From DYRB01 sp041307765 (lineage in GTDB: Bacteria > Pseudomonadota > Gammaproteobacteria > Chromatiales > Chromatiaceae), in assembly GCA_041307765.1 (NCBI GenBank), contig JBFZCW010000253.1:1-5486 (forward strand): DNA of 5,486 bases, given 5' to 3'. The notes below the pieces were generated by a model, which saw nothing but the letters and a program-made list of their open reading frames with translations, was not told the origin of the DNA and made no database searches. Shown piece after piece: positions 4,936 through 5,486 of the stretch. The stretch's first letter is position 1; every line of letters starts with the position of its first letter. The translations under genes were made by a program, and so were the position numbers.

Positions 4936-5486
4936 CGGAGCACAGCCCTTTGGTCGCGCCCAGGCGTCAGGGCGAAGGCCAGGTTGGCCACGGCGGCCAG
5001 GCCGAGGTAGAAGGCCAGGTGGGTCAGGGTTGCCGGCAGGTAGTTGAGGACGGCGGCGATCAAACCCCCGAAGGTTGGCGCGGCGAAGGCCCCGGACAAC
5101 AGGTAGTAGCCCCCGGTGGAGAAAACCTCGGCCAGGGTCCCGCCCACAGTGACGGCGGACACCAACGGGACCAGGGTGGACCAGGCTGGGCGCTGGTACA
5201 GGGCGCACCACCGCCCAGCCGCCCACAGGGCCCCGTAGGCCGGAACCAGCAGGGCATAGGCGGGGGTGATGCAGGCCGAGCTGACCCCGCCCCAGCCGAT
5301 GGCAACGGCATCGATCAGGGCCGAGACCCCGAACAGGGCCGGGAAGGCCCAGGCTGGGCGCAGCCAGACCCCTGCCAGGAAGAACACCGCGAAAGAGGCG
5401 TCGGGCGCCGAGATGATGGCGAAGTGCTGCCCGCGGGTCGCGGCCATGAGGGCAGTCAGAAACAGGCCGAGCAGGAGCTGGTGCCG
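4932..5486 (-). CDS. polytopic inner membrane protein, probable corrinoid/cobalt-related transporter, 5' end cut by window edge
   Basis: The frame is open to the window edge, giving 184 visible residues. An ATG at 5445-5447 exists, but the codons before it (RHQLLLGLFLTAL) complete a first membrane helix, so the true start is probably just beyond 5486. About five or six hydrophobic segments are visible: the edge helix, SFAVFFLAGVWL, AFPALFGVSALIDAVAIGW, TPAYALLVPAYGALWAAG, a VPLVSAVTVGG segment leading to STGGYYLLSG, and the C-terminal THLAFYLGLAAVANLAF. This pattern (DASxAVFFLAG, WGGVSSxCxxPAYALLxPAYGxLW) resembles small proteins I recall next to B12 genes in pseudomonads and relatives, often labelled 'cobalamin ABC transporter' and possibly the predicted B12-regulated BtuN; I cannot verify this here. 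The size and lack of an ATPase would fit an ECF-type substrate-binding (S) component. The ATGA overlap with cobO ties it to corrinoid metabolism. Substrate is inferred from context only. Confidence 0.75.
   Translation of the reverse strand, partial: RHQLLLGLFLTALMAATRGQHFAIISAPDASFAVFFLAGVWLRPAWAFPALFGVSALIDAVAIGWGGVSSACITPAYALLVPAYGALWAAGRWCALYQRPAWSTLVPLVSAVTVGGTLAEVFSTGGYYLLSGAFAAPTFGGLIAAVLNYLPATLTHLAFYLGLAAVANLAFALTPGRDQRAVLR

Noticed and set aside
4936..5226. An N-terminal extension of CobO by 97 residues.
   Set aside because: The extension is the shadow of the upstream membrane protein. CobO proteins are about 200 residues and begin just before the HRHRMQRQKE segment.
1..5486. CRISPR array, tRNA, rRNA, insertion sequence, toxin-antitoxin or phage genes.
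   Set aside because: No spaced direct repeats, cloverleaf, transposase/integrase motifs or small paired ORFs were found; apart from six short gaps the window is filled by the listed genes.

Overview
The window is GC-rich, densely packed DNA in which every supported gene lies on the minus strand, so transcription runs from high to low coordinates. The proteins (bacterial thiopurine methyltransferase, DamX-like SPOR protein, CobO, a CNNM/CorC-type N-terminus) point to a gammaproteobacterium. The very high GC content and protein style suggest the Chromatiales or purple sulfur bacterial side, but this is an inference from gene content and not a proven taxonomy. I see no RNA gene, insertion sequence, integrase, CRISPR array or replication origin.

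In transcription order, the right part (5486-3654) is a tightly coupled cluster. It starts with a polytopic membrane protein cut by the window edge. Its stop overlaps the start of cobO (corrinoid adenosyltransferase) in an ATGA. CobO is followed after 4 bases by a small membrane-anchored protein with a GRDP-like (glycine-rich domain-containing protein) motif and a Gly/Asp-rich tail. The first two look like a corrinoid uptake/salvage pair. The role of the third is unknown.

The middle (3508-1640) holds a 622-residue bitopic protein with a lysine/glycine octapeptide repeat, a long cytoplasmic coiled coil, one membrane helix, a periplasmic Ala/Pro-rich linker and a C-terminal SPOR domain. This is the layout of peptidoglycan-binding, division-associated proteins. 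A 145-base gap upstream of it carries a hairpin after the previous gene, a small inverted repeat and a good -10 box, so it is probably its own transcription unit.

The left part (1568-1) carries tpm (thiopurine/selenium/tellurium methyltransferase), a hairpin touching its stop codon, a 119-base gap, a ParA/MinD-like P-loop ATPase of the kind often annotated as a mobilization protein, and, 12 bases on, the first 16 codons of a CNNM/CorC (DUF21) membrane protein that runs out of the window.

Most of this is ordinary chromosomal housekeeping. The items most worth a second look are the cobO-linked membrane protein, the GRDP-like protein attached to the same operon, the repeat-bearing SPOR protein, and the ParA-like ATPase with no ParB partner in view.
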